Assembly: GCA_950295325.1 (NCBI GenBank)
Contig: OX485805.1
Location: forward strand, 58,304,758-58,368,757
Origin: Polytrichum commune
Taxonomy: Eukaryota; Streptophyta; Polytrichopsida; Polytrichales; Polytrichaceae
Reading direction: 5' to 3'
Length of the DNA: 64,000 bases
The first letter of the stretch is position 1, and each line of letters starts with the position of its first letter. This document shows positions 58,229-64,000 of the stretch, piece after piece. Under the pieces are notes generated by a model. That model saw nothing but the letters and a program-made list of their open reading frames with translations. It ran no database searches and had not been told where the DNA came from. A program made the position numbers and the translations under genes.

Positions 58229-58761
58229 GAAGTTGGTAGGATTGTGTTAGCATGATTATAGTGTAAACAGTAATTCTACGAACATATATTACTCATATGT
58301 GTGCTCTTCAAAATTGGGGCAGAGTTTGGGTAGAACTTACGAATACTATATTGTTTTGGAGTTGGATGAATATCCATTTACTATATTTCAATACAAATGT
58401 GAAGTTCATTTTTTTATTAAGTTTGGGACTAAATTGTCCATTGAAAAAATATGCATTTATTACATGCACTTTGTATGTTGCAATGTCTATATTCTATGGA
58501 GCATGCTAATAATAGAAATCATTATATATATATTTTTGGGTGAAACTTGTTTGGAGTGCTCTACCCAATGTGTTTTTGTTGATGAAATTGGTGTTGAGTG
58601 CTCTACCATATGTGCTTATGTCCGCACATCATAGGTGTGGGATATTAGAACATTTAATATATTTGAGATTGTTGACAATATAGTTTCAGGCATCTTCATG
58701 TTGTTTGATCCATATATTAATTTGAGACTAGAGAAAGTCTCAATTTAACGAATATAGTGTT
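58229..58761 (+). repeat. Right terminal region of element B
   Basis: AT-rich 3' flank of gene 1 with a duplicated GAGTGCTCTACC word, ending in GAGACTAGAGAAAGTCTC and the core TTAACGAATATAGTGTT at 58761. ACAT follows. Confidence 0.85.
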
Positions 58762-58765
58762 ACAT
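58762..58765. repeat. Target-site duplication ACAT, right copy (element B)
   Basis: It matches 20499-20502 exactly. Confidence 0.85.
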
Positions 58766-60628
58766 ATGCTTTAGTATTGTTCCATATTCAAGTATTCTGT
58801 TTTGAATTATGGTTCAGAGTCACGTTATCCCGCAAAATTTTGTAAGTTTTGAACGATGTTAAAAATTGTGCATCTCTCTTTAATTTTTCAATTATTTTCA
58901 GTTATTTTTTCAATTATTTAATAAAGTCATACATAGATGTTCGGCAATTTTGCGGTTGTGAACACAATATATTTTAATTTGTTGTTTTTTAGTTTGTTTC
59001 CTTGAATGATAACATCTTCACAACTGTAATTTTTGTGTTCGAATCTATGAAAGGAAAAAACCGGGATCTAGTTATTGATCAACCCGTTCATTTTCCCAAA
59101 TTGAAAGGTTCAAAATCAAAATTACAGGAAACTAACTTAACTATATTATTTTAAGTTAAAATACAACAAATAACCAAAGCAATTCAATAAACAACCGATT
59201 GATAATTAAAAACCAAGGATCTTGACCAAGGTACCTCAAATTTTTTCTCCCTTCACATGTTCGAAGTCTATTGCTGTGACTTGTATATTTAGTTTTTCTT
59301 TGAGCTATTGAGTGAATTAGTACATTATTAAAAAATTATAAGTCGGCAAAAAAACATCACTAAGCATTTGTTTCCATATTTCAACATCAAAACATCCATG
59401 ACAATATTTCATCACATAAATGTCTTCATGCCAATGCTACTAGATTATATTGCATTGCTCGGTATTTAAACAAATCACAGATAAATGTAGCCACATGACA
59501 ACCAAATATCTTTTCATTTATAATAAGCAAATCAAAACAGTAAGTGCTAAACATATTCGGGTATCAAATCTAATCTTATCAACGTCACCATTTGGTGGTT
59601 TAGATTTTCTCAATATATTTTCTCAAAAAGGGTACCTTAAGCCAACAAGCAAATGAGGACGCACTTCATGGCCCTTAATGCGGACAAGCCAGTCTTTCAA
59701 GATTTCACACATGCAATCTTCTACTACTTCTGTCACTAGCATTTATTTCTCAACATAATTCCCAACAATTTCACAATTGGAACCAAACGGAAATTTTGAT
59801 GTGATCAAGGCAATGAGGGGCTCATAACACCCACCACTTCTGACACCATCTGTTGGCTTCTCTGGTTATAATAGTGTGAAAAATGGTGCACCAACATCTA
59901 TTTCTCAACATAGTCCCTAGCCATTTCACGACCAGAAATGGACAGAAACATTGGTGTGATGGGGGCATGAATCTTCAAAGTTCAGAATCCAGGTGCGTCG
60001 AGGTTCCTTTCGAGGTCCCCAGCCATGTCCTGTTCTGTAGTCCAGATCCTGGTCAACGAACTTTGTACATGAGGAGGTTGGAGAATATTGACTATGACTA
60101 AACAGGGAACCAATGTTGAATTCTCCTTGTTTCTTGAATTAATCTTCTTTGCCACAGTGCCTCAACTCAGGTGTTCCATGCAATGGATGGGGAGAACCGA
60201 CCTACTGGTTGTAGATGGACTACTGTAGTTGAGTTTGAGAAACAACCGGTCGAGATTCAAGACTTAAGGATAATTACCGATCATTCTAGAGGAATCTACA
60301 AAACATACCTCAAATTCATAAAGAAAAAGCTGGAAGATGTCAGCATGTAATTGGTTGGACTTAGAATCACTCGGATCTTGACTGATGATGCCCACAAAAC
60401 TCCCCAGACACTGCTTCAATGTCCGTCTTTATATTGGCCAAACTTCTATAATGAATTTTGGACACTCCCAAACATTTCATAGCCCCTTCCCCCCCCCCCC
60501 TATTAATGACAAGTAGTGACATAGAACTTGTGGACAAGTTTCCTTTTTAAATGATTCATTTACGGGTTTAGGGTAGGAAACAAGGAAAAAACACATTAAT
60601 ATCTCTGTGACAAGGAACATGGTAATAT

Positions 60629-60668
<40 letters not shown>

Positions 60669-61237
60669 GTGGTATATAATGTAATCATAGAATCTAAATT
60701 ATATGTATTATTAAAGGATACATAAATATTTATTTACAATAGTAGTATAATGCAACACATAATATGAAAATAAAGCAGTCGTGTAGTTAGCACAACATAA
60801 TTGATTCATAATTAAGGAAATTTGGACATATTCCCACAATCTGGATTTTTTTGGTAGTTTTAATTTTAATATGGGAAAATTTGTGGATACAATACTATTA
60901 CACCTAAATTCAAGGGAGATGTGTGAAAGGTCCTCAATGATTACTTGAATGTTATGCTACTAAAATATGATGGAAAATTCATATATATATATATGTATAG
61001 ATAATTAGAAGTTCAAGATAAATTATAATATAAATTATCAAATTTGTGTATTCTATTGATGGATCTTATGATACAATCCTATCAAAGGATCTTATGATAA
61101 AAATTTAACATGTTATTATTGTGGACTTGGACTTAGTCCAGTTTAACTTAATTAATAGTCATTTTATCGTCATATAATGTTTACATGATAATTTTCCTCT
61201 AAACATTTGTGGTGCACTAAAAATTACTTCTTCTTCC

Positions 61238-61278
<41 letters not shown>

Positions 61279-62290
61279 ATATTATTCTTATTGTGAGGAA
61301 AATAGTCTTATAAAATTACAAGGGTTTTTCTGTTGCTTTTATGGGCCTTTTATCTTAAGGGAATTCCAAGTTTGAAGTTTTTCATCATTCAATGCTCCAA
61401 TTTTGATTTAGAGTGCATGCCTTAAAAGTCTACGTTTGATTGATGTCCAGCATGTGATGGTTGCGATTGACTCATCGAAGATAACTAAAATGTCCTTTTT
61501 TGCAATTTAGAAAAACCTATTGGTGAAAAGTGACAGATTTCATGAAGAAATTGCACTGATTCCTAGACTTAAATTAGGAGTACTTTAACTTTGTGATAGT
61601 TGATGAAAATTTCAGAGGTGCCATTGCAATTAATCAAAATCTCTCATTTTAGTCACTCAGTGGCCATTCAGAATGGTGCAAATGAGGCCAAAAACTTGAA
61701 TACACAAGAGCTTATACACAAGCTTTTGAGGCCAAAAACTGCCTTTCAAATTATTAGCTTTACAGTCTCCCAAGTGCGCAATATATGTAGTGCCGCAGAA
61801 CTTGAGCTTCAACTACCAAGTTACTTGATTATCTATAATACCAATCTGCAAATGGCTGATTGAAAAAATGTGGTAATGAAAAGGCCTGTAAAAGAATGGG
61901 TCTTAGACCTACATGAATGTGGATGTAAAGTAATAATGCAATGGCCTGTAAAAGAATGGATGTCTTAGACCTACATGGATGTGCAGCTAGCTAGGTTTAG
62001 TAATCCTGAACCAAAAAACATACTCAAACGGGTCTAAAACCTAAGCGGGGTTCACATATCAAACCTGGAGAACCGCTAGGTAAATTGGGATCCTATGCAT
62101 AAATGAAATTATTGAGGAACAAAGCGTATTGAAAATACGCGGGAGCCATGGCCATGACCACCATCATCAAAGTCCAAATCAGTCAAGATAAAATTTCTGG
62201 TGTAAGATTTCTTCAAGTAGGGGGCAGTCTCCAGCATTAGGTTAGTTTTGTACTTCTCAAATGACTATGGTCTAAAATAGGATCAGCGAA
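58766..62290. other. Host flank, no supported gene; microsatellites
   Basis: AT-rich sequence. (CT)n(TA)n lies at 60630-60669 and (CAA)n at 61238-61278. A short duplicated block (TATTTCTCAACATA, about 59745 and 59897) and some GC-richer stretches (59940-60250) could be remnants of exons, but I find no joinable frame. A frame at 61600-61863 has no recognisable motif. Confidence 0.5.
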
Positions 62291-62291
62291 G

Positions 62292-63410
62292 TTAATTAAC
62301 CAATCGAGCCTTTTGGTCATACTGCCGAAAAGCACTGAGGAGGCTTGTTCCGTAGAGCACTTGGGGTTCATAACCGGATACGTTAATGGCGTTGTTTTGC
62401 GTTCGTGTAAAGGTGAAGTCTGCACACCAATTTATGCCACTTCCATTGCATGAGGAACCATTTGTTTTGTAAATTGAGTGTCTGTAATCTCTTGCATATG
62501 AAGCACTTGATAAACTAATGAAACATTATGCCCTAATTATAACGCACAAGTGCACAACACATCGCATAGCAGTCAATTTGTAATATGTAAGTCTCGTGAT
62601 TTTTTCTCTTCCTAAATTTTCTGCCTGATATGTAACTTGTGCAATTAATATTTGTTTAATTTTACCATGGATATGGCACAGAAGTAATTTACCTGTAAAT
62701 GCCATCTTGATACTCTCCAACTGCTTGTCAGTGATTGTTGTGGAAATTGTAACTTCAGTCTGCACTCAAAATATTTTAGCACAGTTTCAGTATGAATCTT
62801 ACCACCAGGAACAGATCAAATTCCAAATTTCCTCACAGCCACGGTCTGCCCAAAATTAAGGCTCAGTAAACTCTTATACACAACTGGTGACTGGAATTTA
62901 ATATGGAAACTAAGACTTTAAATCTAGGATTTTGAGTATGGAACTTATAGATGGAGTCTAAAGCTTGAGTCAAGATTTTACCAGAGTGCAGTCGTACTCC
63001 TCTGTAGCTTGAGCCATATAGCTTGGGGGAGGATCATTCGCCCACCACTGTTCGCAACAAGCCACAAATTGTGAGATGCTCTGTTTTGATAATCCACTGG
63101 GAGTCATACTTTTGTATAATGAGTCTACATACTACTAGCGAGCACCTTTCAATCGGCACAACCTCATCTAGGCATAAAACAGGATCTACTAAATTGATGC
63201 AGGAGCTGCATGGGATATATGTTGCATGAATTTGATCCCATGGCTCACTGGAGCAATTAGAGCTTAAAAGCTTATGACATTCAATCGAGAAGGTAGAAAC
63301 GTTCCTCATGAATACATTAAGCAGAAGTCTAAGCATCAACTAATTATTTGTCTAGAATTCATGTGGACATGCATGGACATCGGACCTACCGCTTGCAAGG
63401 ACTGAGCCAT
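62292..63410 (-). CDS. Possible small four-exon host gene, function unknown
   Basis: Coding exons 63410-63390, 63047-62982, 62759-62693 and 62419-62292 join at GT-AG sites with matching phases (0, 0, 1) to give about 93 residues starting MAQSLQAWWANDPPP, containing TEVTISTTITDKQLESIK and ending QYDQKARLVN. The first coding exon is only seven codons, so a longer upstream protein in another frame is possible; an upstream frame (SQGGCYLEAVEIFIHHL) does not join in phase. I do not recognise the family. Confidence rests only on splice and phase agreement over three introns. Confidence 0.4.
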
Positions 63411-64000
63411 GATGTATCTCTTGGAAAGTCACGTCGAATTTACTGAACGTGCGTCCAACAAGTCTAATGTCGTGAAGATGATGTATAAATATTTCCACCG
63501 CTTCTAGATAACAACCTCCCTGAGAATGAGTGTTCCTGCATAAAAAAAACAACAGATCATCAACTGAACTGGCGATCCCTCACCATGAAAATTATATTTT
63601 CCCACGCAGCATGCGTTTCTTGTTTCATTTTCAATGCACCATCTTGAGTGAAACTAACTATACAGAAATTCAAATCACTCTCTGAGCCAGCAGGTTATGA
63701 TACTAGGCCTGGTGAGCGGACATGACCCATACATTCATGTCAAGCTCAAATGACCGGCTTCACTATTCCAATTCAAAACATTTCAAATATAAGTTCCCTG
63801 ACTACTAGCTCAGACTTAATTATTCAAGCATATATATGTCCTCCATCGACCACACATTAATATTCTTGCGAGATCACTAACACCATTTGCTTACAAACTA
63901 TTGATCAGAATGAGTACTCTCATCCAGTCCCGCCATAAATGCTCTTCAAACTGACCCAACCAATCTAAGTAGACTCTTATCTTAACTGATCCATGGGTCC

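Larger units (their letters stand above)
20503..58761 (-). mobile_element. Element B: giant TIR transposon, interrupted by element C
   Basis: Terminal repeats AACACTATATTCGTTAAATTGAGACTTT-type at 20503 and its complement ending at 58761 are flanked by ACAT on both sides. Removing element C and one ACTA copy leaves about 17.8 kb. Order from left: exons 6-5 and gene 2 on the minus strand (27962-21051), its 5' region to about 30660, an intergenic region split at 32613/53034 by C, then the transposase-like gene on the plus strand (55164-58228). Both genes carry defects, so B looks inactive although its ends are intact. Confidence 0.9.

Overview
This is nuclear DNA from a plant. It has Arabidopsis-type (CCCTAAA)n tracts, AT-rich intergenic DNA, GT-AG introns, tRNA-derived and hAT-like repeats, and plant-style FCP1-like phosphatase sequences. 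A bryophyte or lycophyte is plausible, because large SWIM-finger repeat families occur there, but the sequence does not settle the species.

Most of the window is three copies of one large, gene-rich transposon family. Element A runs from off the left edge to 11987. Element B runs 20503-58761 and is flanked by the 4-bp duplication ACAT. Element C runs 32614-53033, is flanked by ACTA, and is inserted inside B. All ends carry the same terminal inverted repeat (AACACTATATTCGTTAA and variants). A and B are close relatives; C is a diverged subfamily.

The full layout, seen in B and C, is two divergent genes. Gene 1 encodes about 980 residues with cysteine/histidine clusters and an Asp-rich RNase-H-like pattern (DNCAKDNK, GHTHDDID); it is the probable transposase. 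Gene 2 is a multi-exon gene whose exons, joined in phase, give: (1) a ParB/sulfiredoxin-like domain with a DGQHS motif; (2) a region like a beta-class or MT-A70 DNA amino-methyltransferase, ending in a VFGGxK SAM-binding-like motif; (3) an acidic, proline-rich linker; (4) an FCP1/NIF-type HAD domain with DLNGV and DDS motifs. Two further exons (SPSPSP-rich, then a charged helix) follow and could be an alternative 3' end. Gene 2 is fully open in A, has one frameshift and one stop in B, and is broken several times in C.

The strongest signal is a set of element-specific palindromes of one architecture: two arms of about 10 bp around a 2-bp centre. A and B use TTTGGGTCG-NN-CGACCCAAA. C uses arms TTTACGGACG / CGTCCGTAAA. 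They sit at matching places in the three copies (5' introns of both genes, introns 1, 2 and 3, and inside coding exon 3), but the sequence has been swapped wholesale between subfamilies. A third, decayed set (arms GGGTGGCCGT / ACGGCCACCC, centre TA or TG) lies at 13425-14100 beside a decayed gene with a DGNHR motif. This suggests a self-recognition system in which the ParB-like/methyltransferase-like protein reads its own element's palindromes, much as ParB reads parS. That is inference.

Region by region: 1-11987 element A; 11988-20498 older debris (DGNHR gene fragment cut by A, third palindrome set, SWIM pseudogene, SINE-like tRNA-derived sequence, other coding remnants); 20503-32613 first half of B, with an 871-bp hAT-like insertion; 32614-53033 element C, with its own 2.9-kb insertion; 53034-58761 second half of B, including its transposase-like gene; 58766-64000 host flank with microsatellites and one possible small four-exon gene on the minus strand.
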